A stretch of 64,000 nucleotides of DNA from Bacteroidales bacterium. GTDB lineage: Bacteria > Bacteroidota > Bacteroidia > Bacteroidales > UBA932. Shown here piece by piece: positions 8,224-16,844 of the stretch. Made by a program: the position numbers and the translations under genes. The first letter of the stretch is position 1. Every line of letters starts with the position of its first letter. A model generated the notes under the pieces. It saw only the letters and a program-made list of their open reading frames with translations, was not told the DNA's origin and made no database searches. The DNA lies in the NCBI GenBank assembly GCA_029009115.1, contig JAQXJU010000042.1, positions 1-64,000 on the forward strand. Reading direction: 5' to 3'.

Positions 8224-10553
8224 GACGCCTAACCCACATTGTTTTTCTGTTGACTGCCGTTCTCCTTGCGTCTGTCTCCTGCCAGCGGACAGAGAAACCG
8301 CGGTGCCGCATCCTGGTCATTCACGAGTTCCCCTTCCGCGAGCAGCCCTCGAAGATGGTCCGCGAGGCCTTCCTGAAGGAGTACTCCGACACTACCCGGT
8401 ATGAATTCCATTTTGTGACAGGCGCCGATGCCGCATACGATAGGGTGCTGCGTCCCGCTTATTTTGACGACCAGTTCCTATTTCTGGGAAGGACCCTTTC
8501 GAAAATCAAACGCAAGCCCGATATGGTCATTGTTCTCGGAGACCTCCTCTCTCAGACCGCCTGCGGGATGGACCATCCCTGGCTGAACGACCTCCCTGTG
8601 CTCTGTCTTGGGGTTAAGTATCCCGAATGGAGAGATTCATGCCTGTGCAAAAAGAAGAATTTCGTGGTGATGGTCTCCGACCCCGAGCCAAAGAAGAATG
8701 TCGATTTCATTAGGGATCTTGGAGGGAATTCCTGGATTGTCACGGGTATAGACCAAACCTTCATAGACGAGAAGGTACGCTCCTCGATTATGGAAGAAAT
8801 GGGCTCCGACACTGCAAACTACATCACCAATCTCAATTTCGAGGCCTATGAACATCTGGTGGGTCTCTCGGAGCGCGACCAGCGCAAAAGCACCTTCATC
8901 CCCATCAACCAGGAAAATACCGGAGGGGTTCCTTCGGACAGTCTCTACAACGCGCATTTCCGTATCCCTGGCATATTCCAGATAGGCAGCAACCATTCGA
9001 CCTTCCTGCGGCTGAAAGACGATGTTTATATAGACAAGTCTTTCGCCTACAATCTTGGCCCCTATTTCTCCAACTCGGCCAGGTATTTCAATCTGCCCAT
9101 TATAAGTGCCCTCAATGCCAATATCGGAGGCTATCTTACAACCTGGAACGATATGGCCAGACAGGCCCACAGTATTGTTGACCAGCTGCTGGACGGAAAG
9201 GTTCCCGCTTCCATCCCCGTGCAGAAACTCAGCAAGGACTACTGGCTCGACTGGCGTCTTGCAAGACGTCTGCATCCTTTTGCCAGCGATTTCCCTTCCT
9301 ATGTAAAGTTTGTCAACCTTCCCTGGAGTGAGCGCAACCGTATCAATATGGGAATGAGTCGCCATGGAATTCCCGCCCTGCTCCTGCTGATTCTTGTCAT
9401 CGCCTTTACGGTCCCTGTGCTGATGATGTCGCGCAGTTCGCGCATCCACGCCAAACTCGTCGAGGAAGGCCACAAGGCTGAAACAGCCCAGAAGAAGGTC
9501 GAGAACCTGCTTACTGCCATCCACGCTTTCCCCTGGGAAATCATAGCCGGGAATACCGTCCGCTTCGGAGAAGATTTTGCCCGCGCGTGCGGACTCGACC
9601 TTTCGCAATTCCCTCTGGAAATGACTTTGTCGCAGATAGTTGAGGGCAGGGATGAACTTCGTGCGGCCATCTTTGACACCACTCTCCAAAAGAATTCAGT
9701 CGAGGTCGTAATCAATCTGCAGTCTGGGGTCACGCACGCCTTTATAGTGTATGTGAACCATATGACCGACGAGAAAGGCAATCTTCTCTGCAACGGTTTT
9801 GTAGTGTTCAACGACGAGGCTTACGAAGCCGAACAGATACGCAAGGAAGCCTACAGGCTGGCAGAGGAAACTTCGGTAAAGGAGAGTTTCATAGCATCGA
9901 TGAGCCACGAGATTCGCACTCCTCTTAATTCCATAGTGGGTTTTGCCGATCTTCTCTCCAAACAGAACAACACCCTCTCTCCCGAGGACCGTGCTGAATA
10001 TGCCGGGTACATCAATTCCAATATGGAGCATCTTCTGTCGCTTCTTGACGATGTAATCAACTATTCAGACAAGTCCGAGAACATGCTTTCGCTCGAACTC
10101 TCGCGTCATGATGTAGGAAGCCTGATGGAGAATGTCTATTTAACTCATTCGGTCATTATGCCCGATAATCTGGAACTGAGATTCGAGAAGGGTCCTGCCG
10201 CTGCCGTAATGGTGAACCGTTCGGCTTTCCTCCAGATTATGAGCAACCTGATGAGCAATGCCATCAAGTTCACTTCCGAAGGAAGTATTACCATAGGATG
10301 GGAAGTCCGAGAGGGCCCCGACGGTTCCATCGCAAGCCTTTACGTAGAAGATACGGGATGTGGAATCTCTCCTGAAAATCAGGAACTTATATTTAGGAAA
10401 TTCTTTAAGACAGATATTCATACCTCCGGAGCCGGGATAGGTCTGGCCCTATGCCAGAAACTTGCCCGGGGTATGGATGCCAGGATAGAATTGCAAAGTG
10501 AACTCGGAAAGGGGTCCAGGTTCAGTTTGATCCTTAATTGTGTTGATGTCTAA
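8220..10553 (+). CDS. Membrane sensor histidine kinase, paralogue of kinase 1 (kinase 2)
   Basis: The 777-residue protein has the same architecture as the preceding gene: a lipoprotein-like signal (VLLASVSCQRTEK, Cys ~21), a periplasmic region of about 350 residues containing PDMVIVLGDLLSQTACG and DLPVLCLGVKYPEW (similar in position to the LILAHGDYIHW / IPMVCYGLKTP stretch of kinase 1), a membrane helix near 385-405 (ALLLLILVIAFTVPVLMM) and a HisKA/HATPase core. The H-box is ASMSHEIRTPLNSIVGFAD; N-box SNLMSNAIKFTSEG, G1 EDTGCGIS and G2 GAGIGLALC are all intact. There is no receiver domain. The signal has a lipobox-like Cys yet a downstream helix also spans the membrane, so lipidation is uncertain. 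The gene is translationally coupled to kinase 1 and lies 9 bp upstream of susC. Confidence 0.87.
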   Translation: MRRLTHIVFLLTAVLLASVSCQRTEKPRCRILVIHEFPFREQPSKMVREAFLKEYSDTTRYEFHFVTGADAAYDRVLRPAYFDDQFLFLGRTLSKIKRKPDMVIVLGDLLSQTACGMDHPWLNDLPVLCLGVKYPEWRDSCLCKKKNFVVMVSDPEPKKNVDFIRDLGGNSWIVTGIDQTFIDEKVRSSIMEEMGSDTANYITNLNFEAYEHLVGLSERDQRKSTFIPINQENTGGVPSDSLYNAHFRIPGIFQIGSNHSTFLRLKDDVYIDKSFAYNLGPYFSNSARYFNLPIISALNANIGGYLTTWNDMARQAHSIVDQLLDGKVPASIPVQKLSKDYWLDWRLARRLHPFASDFPSYVKFVNLPWSERNRINMGMSRHGIPALLLLILVIAFTVPVLMMSRSSRIHAKLVEEGHKAETAQKKVENLLTAIHAFPWEIIAGNTVRFGEDFARACGLDLSQFPLEMTLSQIVEGRDELRAAIFDTTLQKNSVEVVINLQSGVTHAFIVYVNHMTDEKGNLLCNGFVVFNDEAYEAEQIRKEAYRLAEETSVKESFIASMSHEIRTPLNSIVGFADLLSKQNNTLSPEDRAEYAGYINSNMEHLLSLLDDVINYSDKSENMLSLELSRHDVGSLMENVYLTHSVIMPDNLELRFEKGPAAAVMVNRSAFLQIMSNLMSNAIKFTSEGSITIGWEVREGPDGSIASLYVEDTGCGISPENQELIFRKFFKTDIHTSGAGIGLALCQKLARGMDARIELQSELGKGSRFSLILNCVDV

Positions 10554-10562
10554 AGCCTTACT

Positions 10563-13538
10563 ATGAATAAACTACAGCTTGCAGCACTGCTTCCATTGCT
10601 TTTTCCGTTGCCGTGTGTCCTCAGCGCCCAGCCTCAGGCAGACAGTCTTGCCAATGAGATTCTCCAAGAGACTGTGGTCGTGGGATTTGCCAGGAGCAGC
10701 AGGCTCAACCTCACGGGAGCTGTCCAGCAGGTGAATATGAAGGATGTCGCAGGCGACAGACCCGTCGTGAGCATCGGTTCCGCCCTCCAGGGGGCCATTC
10801 CGGGCCTCAGCGTTTCGGGCGCGTCTGCCCTCGGACAGCCCAAATCGTTTAATATCAGAGGAATACTGAGTATCAACGATGCCGCTCCTCTGATTTTGAT
10901 CGACAATACCGAAGGCGACATCAATACCCTCGATCCCGACGATATCGAAAGCGTCACCGTTTTCAAGGATGCTGCTTCATCGGCCATTTATGGAGCGCGT
11001 GCCGCCGGGGGAGTGATATACATCACAACCCGCCGTCCCCACGGCAGGCAGGCCCCCAAAGTGGATTACAATTTCAGGATGGGAGTTGTGAACAGCATCT
11101 CCAACCCGGAATTTGCCTCGCTCGACAGCTACCTCGACGCATATTCCGAAGCCGGTTACAGCACAAAGTACTGGGCTGGCAACGGCGATATCTCACGCTG
11201 GAGGCAACTGCTCTCCGATTACCGTGGCGGAACTCTCGAAGGCGTTACCGACAACGGCATCTTCAGAGATTCTGACGGGGCTGTCTATTTCCTGAAGGAG
11301 AACAATCCCCTTGCAAACTCTCTCGAGGCCGGCACTTCTGTAGATCACGGAATATCCGTTTCGGGAGCAGGCGAGAGGATACGCTTCCGTCTGTCGGGCA
11401 ACTTCAACCGCGAGAACGGTCCTATGGCCGGGGGGGGTGATTCTTTCCGGAGGGCGACTCTCGGTTCCTTCGTATCTGCCGATGTCACTCCCTGGTTTAC
11501 TCAGGAGGCATCGCTTGGCTACTCGAACAGGAGTACCACTACCATAATGAGTGTTTTCAGGGATGTCTATTCGGTCCGTCTTCCTTCCTGGTACCCCGAT
11601 GGCTATATGCCAGCCTCCATTCTCGGTACCGAAGAAGACCTCCTGATTGATTCTCCGCGCAACGGATGCCTGTACCAGCCCACCGACCTGAGCGTAGTCA
11701 GCACGCCGAGGCTGACCCTGCGCTCTGTCCTCAAGCCTTTTGAAGGGCTGAGCATAACCGGGGAATACACCTTCCAGAGACAGGACAATGACTATTCGTC
11801 TTATACCGGGCAGATGAAAGTAGCGGATGCATCCCTTTCGGTCCGCTCCCTTCCTGGCGAAGGCAAGGACCTATATGTCCTGAAAAAATCCCGCTCGGTC
11901 TATTCTGCACTGAATGTCTATGCCAACTACGAGATTTATATCGGAGAGCATAGGCTCAAGGCTACTCTGGGATTCAATCAGGAGAGCGGCGAGTACTCGT
12001 TCCTGAACAGTTCCGTACTTGCCCAGGCAGTGCCTTCAGTGCCTTCGATTCAAGGTGGAACGGGCGAGAAGACCCTCAAGGAGGGAATCTCGGAGTATGC
12101 CACCCGCGGTGTCTTCGGACGGCTCAGCTGGAATTGCCTCAACCGTTATCTCCTTGAGGTCAACGGACGCTACGACGGTTCGAGCAAGTTCCCCTCTTCG
12201 AATCGCTTCGGCTTCTTCCCTTCGGTTTCTGGAGGCTGGATACTCAGCGAGGAACCCTTTATGCATTTTTCGCGCAAGTGGATAGATTCCTTCAAGATAC
12301 GTGCTTCGTACGGAAGCATAGGCAACCAGAATATCGAGCCTTACGGCTATATCGCAGGAATGGAAGTCAAGCCCAGCAGCGTGTGGCTCAACGGGGGACA
12401 GAACGTAAGCATCATTACGACCCCCGGCCTTATCAGAGCCAACTACACCTGGGAGAACGTTACCACTTTTGATCTGGGACTGAACCTCAATGCCCTTGAC
12501 TACAGGCTTGATTTCAGCTTCGACTGGTACGACCGCCGCACCAGCGGTATGCTCGGCACTGGCTCGGAACTTCCTTCGGTTATCGGAGCACCCGCCCCCC
12601 TGCAGAACGTATCGGATATGCGCACTACCGGCTGGGAACTTGCCCTAAGCTGGAAAGACCGCATCGGAGACCTCAGTTACCGCCTTGCCTTCAATCTTTA
12701 CGACCACACTTCGCGAATAACGAAGTTCAACAATGTCTCGGGCAACCTCAAATACCATTACGAGGGCGAGACCCTGGGCGAAATCTGGGGATACCGCGCC
12801 GACGGCTTCTATTCCATCGACGATTTCTTCCTCGAAGACGCGCGTGCCGGAAAGTGGATACTGAAGGAGGGGGTTCCTTCGATAAGCGGATGCACCCCGA
12901 AGCCGGGTGATGTCAAGTTCAGGAATCTCGACGACAACCCTGTAATCAACGAGGGCGACGGTTCGCTCTCTAATCCCGGAGACCGTGAGATAATAGGTAA
13001 CACCACTCCCCGTTTCGAATACGGAATCAGCCTCGGCTTGTCCTGGCACGGGTTTGATCTCAGCATACTCCTACAGGGAGTTGGCCGGCGCGACTGTGTA
13101 CTCGGAGGTTCGGCCCTCTTCCCTTTCGGGGCCAACAAGTCGGAAGGTTCCTTCCTGCCTCTGTACTCCAATCAGACCAATTACTGGACAGCCAAGAGCT
13201 ATGATCCCGCATCGGAGGACTATATGGTTGCCGCAAACCCTTCGGCCAGCCTCTTCCGCATCTACGGCCAACTCGATAATGTCTCGTCCAATACCCGCGT
13301 GAGCGATATGTATCTGCAGAGCGGTGCATACCTCAGAGTCAAGAACCTTACTCTGTCTTATACTCTTCCCGAAAGTCTGACAAGGCTCACCCGCATTCTC
13401 GACAATGCCCGCGTATATGTGAGCGCAGAGAACCTGGCTACCTTCAGCTCCCTGCCTTCGGGTTATGACCCCGAGAGCCTCAGGTGGTCTTATCCTTTCT
13501 ACCGCACCGTTGCATTCGGAGCCAGTCTTACCTTCTGA
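10563..13538 (+). CDS. SusC/RagA-family TonB-dependent outer-membrane transporter (locus 1)
   Basis: An outer-membrane beta-barrel of 991 residues that should import a glycan, peptide or other nutrient with its SusD partner. After the signal peptide (LAALLPLLFPLPCVLSAQ) the protein goes almost straight to the TonB-box region (ETVVVGFARSSRLNLTGAVQQV) and plug (IPGLSVSGA, FNIRGILSIND, LILIDNTEGD, AIYGARAAGGVIYITT). The N-terminal carboxypeptidase-D-like domain common in SusC proteins is therefore absent. The C-terminus (YPFYRTVAFGASLTF) ends in an aromatic residue, as expected for barrel insertion. susD follows by 12 bp. The substrate cannot be read from sequence. Confidence 0.93.
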   Translation: MNKLQLAALLPLLFPLPCVLSAQPQADSLANEILQETVVVGFARSSRLNLTGAVQQVNMKDVAGDRPVVSIGSALQGAIPGLSVSGASALGQPKSFNIRGILSINDAAPLILIDNTEGDINTLDPDDIESVTVFKDAASSAIYGARAAGGVIYITTRRPHGRQAPKVDYNFRMGVVNSISNPEFASLDSYLDAYSEAGYSTKYWAGNGDISRWRQLLSDYRGGTLEGVTDNGIFRDSDGAVYFLKENNPLANSLEAGTSVDHGISVSGAGERIRFRLSGNFNRENGPMAGGGDSFRRATLGSFVSADVTPWFTQEASLGYSNRSTTTIMSVFRDVYSVRLPSWYPDGYMPASILGTEEDLLIDSPRNGCLYQPTDLSVVSTPRLTLRSVLKPFEGLSITGEYTFQRQDNDYSSYTGQMKVADASLSVRSLPGEGKDLYVLKKSRSVYSALNVYANYEIYIGEHRLKATLGFNQESGEYSFLNSSVLAQAVPSVPSIQGGTGEKTLKEGISEYATRGVFGRLSWNCLNRYLLEVNGRYDGSSKFPSSNRFGFFPSVSGGWILSEEPFMHFSRKWIDSFKIRASYGSIGNQNIEPYGYIAGMEVKPSSVWLNGGQNVSIITTPGLIRANYTWENVTTFDLGLNLNALDYRLDFSFDWYDRRTSGMLGTGSELPSVIGAPAPLQNVSDMRTTGWELALSWKDRIGDLSYRLAFNLYDHTSRITKFNNVSGNLKYHYEGETLGEIWGYRADGFYSIDDFFLEDARAGKWILKEGVPSISGCTPKPGDVKFRNLDDNPVINEGDGSLSNPGDREIIGNTTPRFEYGISLGLSWHGFDLSILLQGVGRRDCVLGGSALFPFGANKSEGSFLPLYSNQTNYWTAKSYDPASEDYMVAANPSASLFRIYGQLDNVSSNTRVSDMYLQSGAYLRVKNLTLSYTLPESLTRLTRILDNARVYVSAENLATFSSLPSGYDPESLRWSYPFYRTVAFGASLTF

Positions 13539-13550
13539 TTCAGTCCGACA

Positions 13551-15620
13551 ATGAAGAAAAGTATCATTTTGATCATATCCTTTGCGGCAGCTGTTCTGTG
13601 CTCCTGCAACTCTCCGTTCCTCGAGCGTGAACCCAAGGGCACCCTGGTCGAGACCAATGCCTTCACATCGAACGAAAACTTCCGTTCTTATATGTACCAG
13701 TGCTATTCGATGTTCACTGATGCCCGCATACTAACCAACAACAGCGGAACCCAGTACCATCAAAACGGCCAGTACTATAGCGACCACTACAGCGGTCTTA
13801 TGACCGATCGTGACCTCTACCGCAACCCCTATGCTTATCAGGAGGTCAAGCCTGTGGTCTCGAGCAATGTCTGGGATTTTTCGCTCATCCGCACCGTCAA
13901 CATTATGCTCAGTCACCTGGACGACGGGTATCTTACCGACAGCCAGGTGCGTCACTGGCGTTCGGTGGGGTTCTTCTTCCACTCCTGGTGGTATATGGAA
14001 CTGGTGGCCCGCTACGGAGACGTACCCTATGTCACCAAGGTACTAAGCGAGGAGAGCCCCGAGGCCTGGGAGGCCCGAACGCCGAGGGCCGAGGTGGTCA
14101 GCAATATCATCTCGCGCCTCGAATACGCCATCGAGAACATTGGCGACAGCTCCGCAGACGGAGACAATGCCGTCAATGCCGATTGCTGCAGGGCGGCGCT
14201 GAGCCGTTTCCTCCTGAGGGAAGGCACCTGGGCAAAGTATCACGGTCTCGAAGACGAGGACTGGCATGAGATGCTGCGCAAGTGCCTTGCCGTATCCGGC
14301 GAGCTGATGAAGAGCTACCCTTCGCTGTATGAGGGTAATGGCAACGACGCTTATCCGGCAGCCGGTTTTGACAACGAATACACCACAGAGAGCCTCAAGG
14401 GAGTTCCAGGAGTGATTTTCTACAAGCAGTACGAAGACGGCACCCTGACCCACCGCTTCAGCGATTACGTCCACATTGCTGCCCATACCACCGATGCCCC
14501 GCAAGCTACAATCGACCTCTACCTGATGCAGAACGGACGACCTGTTGCGAACGTGGATTCCGGATACAAGGGTGGAAAAGGTCACGACCTCTGGGATGTT
14601 TATGAGGGAAGGGACCCCCGGCTTCCGATTACCTTCGAGCCTCCCGTCCAGGCAAAGATCAAGACTTTTGCAAACCCCGACAATTTACTCACCTTCAAAC
14701 AGTGGACTTTCTGGAGTGTGGGCGAGGACCTGAACGGCAAGGGCAAGCATACCGTAAGCTATGAAGATTCGTTGAAGTTTCGCCGCTACATCGATTGGTT
14801 CGGGCCCAACCTGATGTGTTACGACGGAGGAGGGGTACCCGCACTCGGGAGCAAGCGCCTTCCGGCTCACAACCATACCAGCTCTATGTCGCATTCATCC
14901 CCCAACATCTCGCGCTACTGCCAGACCGACAACTATATGCGCTGCCTCACCGGGTATTACTTCTGGAAGAGCTACACTTCGTGGGAGAAGGGACTCAACA
15001 AGCCTTACCAGAGTTCCGACAAGCCTGTTTTCCTCCTTTCCGAGGTGCTCCTGAATTATGCCGAGGCGGCTTTTGAACTGGGCGAGTTCGACCAGACTGT
15101 TGCCGACAACACCATTAACAAGCTGCGCGCACGCAGTGGGGTTGCGCCAATGAATGTCAGCCTGATAGATGAAAACTGGGACCCTGATCGCGACAAGGGT
15201 GATGCCTCCTGGCTGAAAGGCTATGATTCAAAGACCTGTTATCCAGTCGAGCCTGTGCTGTGGGAAATCAGACGCGAGCGTCTTGTCGAACTGATGGGAA
15301 GCGGTATGTCTTTCTACGATGTGAAGCGCTGGCACAAGGCTCCCTACTTTATCAACCGCCAGCCCTGCGGAGCCTTTGTGACGGCGAAGGACCTTCCGTA
15401 TGGCACTGGAGAATATACGGGCCAGTTTGTTGACTACTATGCCATCAGAACCAGGGGATATGCCGACCCTATGCCTAACAGTGAGGGTCAGGGATGGATT
15501 TATACCTACGAAGGGCCGCTTGCCGTTGGAGCAGGATGGCTTGACAAGTACTATCTTGAACAGGTTCCTCTCGACCAGATCAGACTCAACCCCAATCTGA
15601 CTCAAAACCCCGGTTATTGA
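13551..15620 (+). CDS. SusD/RagB-family surface lipoprotein (locus 1)
   Basis: The 689-residue lipoprotein has the signal MKKSIILIISFAAAVLCSC and starts its mature part with NSPFLEREPKGTLVETNAF, the typical SusD opening. It lids the SusC barrel and captures substrate at the cell surface. The tail region PVLWEIRRERLVELMGSGMSFYDVKRW is the conserved C-terminal SusD segment, and FRYIDWFGPNLMCYDGGG lies in the variable ligand region. At 689 residues it is longer than the ~500-600 usual for the family. Its last codons (TQNPGY) lie inside a perfect 15-bp inverted repeat shared with the convergent receiver gene; the two genes overlap by 7 bp tail to tail. Confidence 0.93.
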   Translation: MKKSIILIISFAAAVLCSCNSPFLEREPKGTLVETNAFTSNENFRSYMYQCYSMFTDARILTNNSGTQYHQNGQYYSDHYSGLMTDRDLYRNPYAYQEVKPVVSSNVWDFSLIRTVNIMLSHLDDGYLTDSQVRHWRSVGFFFHSWWYMELVARYGDVPYVTKVLSEESPEAWEARTPRAEVVSNIISRLEYAIENIGDSSADGDNAVNADCCRAALSRFLLREGTWAKYHGLEDEDWHEMLRKCLAVSGELMKSYPSLYEGNGNDAYPAAGFDNEYTTESLKGVPGVIFYKQYEDGTLTHRFSDYVHIAAHTTDAPQATIDLYLMQNGRPVANVDSGYKGGKGHDLWDVYEGRDPRLPITFEPPVQAKIKTFANPDNLLTFKQWTFWSVGEDLNGKGKHTVSYEDSLKFRRYIDWFGPNLMCYDGGGVPALGSKRLPAHNHTSSMSHSSPNISRYCQTDNYMRCLTGYYFWKSYTSWEKGLNKPYQSSDKPVFLLSEVLLNYAEAAFELGEFDQTVADNTINKLRARSGVAPMNVSLIDENWDPDRDKGDASWLKGYDSKTCYPVEPVLWEIRRERLVELMGSGMSFYDVKRWHKAPYFINRQPCGAFVTAKDLPYGTGEYTGQFVDYYAIRTRGYADPMPNSEGQGWIYTYEGPLAVGAGWLDKYYLEQVPLDQIRLNPNLTQNPGY

Positions 15621-15634
15621 CCGGGGTTTTGAGT
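15600..15634. terminator. Bidirectional intrinsic terminator overlapping two convergent coding ends
   Basis: ACTCAAAACCCCGGT (15600-15614), loop TATTG, ACCGGGGTTTTGAGT (15620-15634): a perfect 15-bp inverted repeat. Its GC core followed by TTTT works on either strand. It contains the stop codons of both the SusD gene and the receiver gene and encodes TQNPG at the end of both proteins. Confidence 0.85.
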
Positions 15635-16003
15635 AAATTTCTCGAGAATTTCATAAAGCTGGGCAGGAACCATTGGCTTGGTCAGGTACCCGTCCGCTCC
15701 AATCTCCATTGCCTTTCGTATGTCGTCCTTATTGGCGAGAGCGGAAATCACTATGACTTTGATGTTTTTGGTGCGTTCATTTGAACGCAGTCTGGCAAGA
15801 ACTTCGTATCCGTCCATCACCGGCATCATAATATCCAGGAGTATGATATCGGGGACTCTTTCCTGGGCGATGCCCAGGGCCTCGGCCCCGGACTGTGAAA
15901 GAATTACCTCGTAGTCTTTGCCTTTCAGAAGAGCTTTGATAAGCACATTGTTTGTAGGGATGTCGTCTACGACAAGGACTACAGGCTGATTGTTGCTGTT
16001 CAT
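15614..16003 (-). CDS. Stand-alone response-regulator receiver protein (CheY-like)
   Basis: A 129-residue protein consisting of one receiver domain and nothing else. Acidic pocket VVDD (~residues 10-14), phospho-acceptor Asp in IILLDIMMPVMDG (~56), Thr/Ser position VIVISALANKDD (~85) and Lys in GYLTKPM (~108) are all present, so it should be phosphorylatable. No DNA-binding or enzymatic output domain is attached. It points toward the SusC/SusD operon and shares its terminator. Because the two kinases upstream lack receivers, this protein is a candidate acceptor for either, passing the signal to another protein; that link is inference. Confidence 0.9.
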   Translation of the reverse strand: MNSNNQPVVLVVDDIPTNNVLIKALLKGKDYEVILSQSGAEALGIAQERVPDIILLDIMMPVMDGYEVLARLRSNERTKNIKVIVISALANKDDIRKAMEIGADGYLTKPMVPAQLYEILEKFTQNPGQ

Positions 16004-16023
16004 CTGCTTTGTTGTTAGTCTTA

Positions 16024-16031
16024 CAAAGATA
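16024..16031 (-). promoter_or_regulatory. -7 box of the stand-alone receiver gene
   Basis: TATCTTTG on the minus strand, 20 bp before the ATG at 16003. A TTTG -33 is not seen at the usual distance; instead a conserved 31-bp element begins 23 bp further upstream, suggesting an activator-dependent promoter. Confidence 0.55.
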
Positions 16032-16054
16032 TAATAAATATGAATTGAATCTTT

Positions 16055-16085
16055 CCCGCTGCAGCAAAAGTTCGAATAGTATTGC
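16055..16085 (-). promoter_or_regulatory. Conserved 31-bp upstream element, copy 1
   Basis: Read on the minus strand it starts GCAATACT and ends CTTTTGCTGCAGCGGG. It matches copy 2 (16736-16766) at 25 of 31 positions and lies 23 bp upstream of the -7 box of the receiver gene. Probably a binding site for an activator. Confidence 0.5.
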
Positions 16086-16114
16086 GGGATTGCTTTTTTT
16101 TGCGAATATTGGAA

Positions 16115-16660
16115 TTAGACGTTAACTTCTTCGAAGTCATTGACTTGCGGATTGAATGTGATTCTTTTGAGACCAAGTACTTCCTCGTTGATACAGAGAA
16201 CATAGCTGTATGAGCATCCGCTCTTCCAGAATGTTTGACCCTTTTCGAAAGTGTAGCTTACGTTCTGTATCTCCAGCGAGCATCTGCCGTCTTCGGCGCA
16301 GACTGTGGCATCGAAGCAGATAGTGATGCTGCCGGCTGCAGAGCCAAGATTTATTTTGTTGAAATCTCCGTTGCCGGTGTCGAAGGTGGGAGCAGCTTCG
16401 AATGAGGAGATGAAGTCCTCTGCGCTGATGTGCGAACCGAAGCCGGGAACATTGAAGCGGATATCGCTGATGCTCACATTGTATCCTTCTATATTTTCAT
16501 ACACCCCTATACGCACGGAAGCGTGTCCGTCGTTGGACTCGGCTCTTGACGCGTAAGAGTTTTGCTGCATCTCGAAGAGGGCTTCAGTATCGGGTTCAAT
16601 CTTGAAGCAGCTGGTGAGTGAGCAGTAAAGGGCGGCGAGGATGATGAGCTTGGCTTTCAT
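16115..16660 (-). CDS. Fimbrillin-like lipoprotein, small
   Basis: The ORF track begins at 16708, but the start at 16660 gives a proper lipoprotein signal (MKAKLIILAALYCSLTSC) for a 181-residue protein. The C-terminus (ITFNPQVNDFEEVNV) resembles the I-x-F-x-P-x-V-x-D-(W/F)-E end seen in many Bacteroidales fimbrillin-like (Mfa/FimA-related) proteins. The core SISDIRFNVPGFGSHISAEDF and SLEIQNVSYTFEKGQTFWKSGCSYSYVL fits a single fimbrillin-type beta-sandwich; full fimbrillins are larger, so this may be a minimal subunit or unrelated surface lipoprotein. It lies between the receiver gene and a divergent membrane AraC regulator and shares an upstream element with the receiver gene. Confidence 0.7.
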   Translation of the reverse strand: MKAKLIILAALYCSLTSCFKIEPDTEALFEMQQNSYASRAESNDGHASVRIGVYENIEGYNVSISDIRFNVPGFGSHISAEDFISSFEAAPTFDTGNGDFNKINLGSAAGSITICFDATVCAEDGRCSLEIQNVSYTFEKGQTFWKSGCSYSYVLCINEEVLGLKRITFNPQVNDFEEVNV

Positions 16661-16705
16661 TGTTGTAGGTGTGTGCTTTGTTTGTTCTGTTTTGTTTTGA
16701 CAGTG

Positions 16706-16713
16706 CAAAGGAA
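16706..16713 (-). promoter_or_regulatory. Probable -7 box of the fimbrillin-like gene
   Basis: TTCCTTTG on the minus strand, one mismatch from TAnnTTTG, 45 bp before the ATG. Its spacing to the conserved 31-bp element (22 bp) is almost the same as in the receiver-gene promoter, which supports the assignment. Confidence 0.4.
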
Positions 16714-16735
16714 CACACTTGAAAATGCAATCCGT

Positions 16736-16766
16736 CCCGCTGTGGCAAAAGCTGAAAAAGTATTGC
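16736..16766 (-). promoter_or_regulatory. Conserved 31-bp upstream element, copy 2
   Basis: On the minus strand it starts GCAATACT and ends CTTTTGCCACAGCGGG, 25/31 identical to copy 1. It sits in the divergent region between the fimbrillin-like lipoprotein and the AraC-type gene, 37 bp from the latter's -7 box, so it could serve both directions. Confidence 0.5.
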
Positions 16767-16803
16767 TACGCTTGCGCAAATGTATTTTGCAGGATTTTTT
16801 TGC

Positions 16804-16811
16804 TATATTTG
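16804..16811 (+). promoter_or_regulatory. -7 box of the membrane AraC-type regulator
   Basis: TATATTTG, a perfect TAnnTTTG match, 33 bp upstream of the chosen ATG at 16845. It supports that start over the longer ORF-track start at 16719, which would lie upstream of the promoter. Confidence 0.65.
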
Positions 16812-16844
16812 GAAGTTTGCAACACGCACGCTCAAGTATTCAAT

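Noticed and set aside
8637-9689. 350-aa ORF antisense to kinase 2
   Set aside because: Shadow of a clear histidine kinase frame; no start context or family motif.
15250-15620. A separate small gene in the minus-strand ORFs under the end of susD
   Set aside because: These frames lie inside the conserved SusD C-terminal region and lack a promoter or start context.
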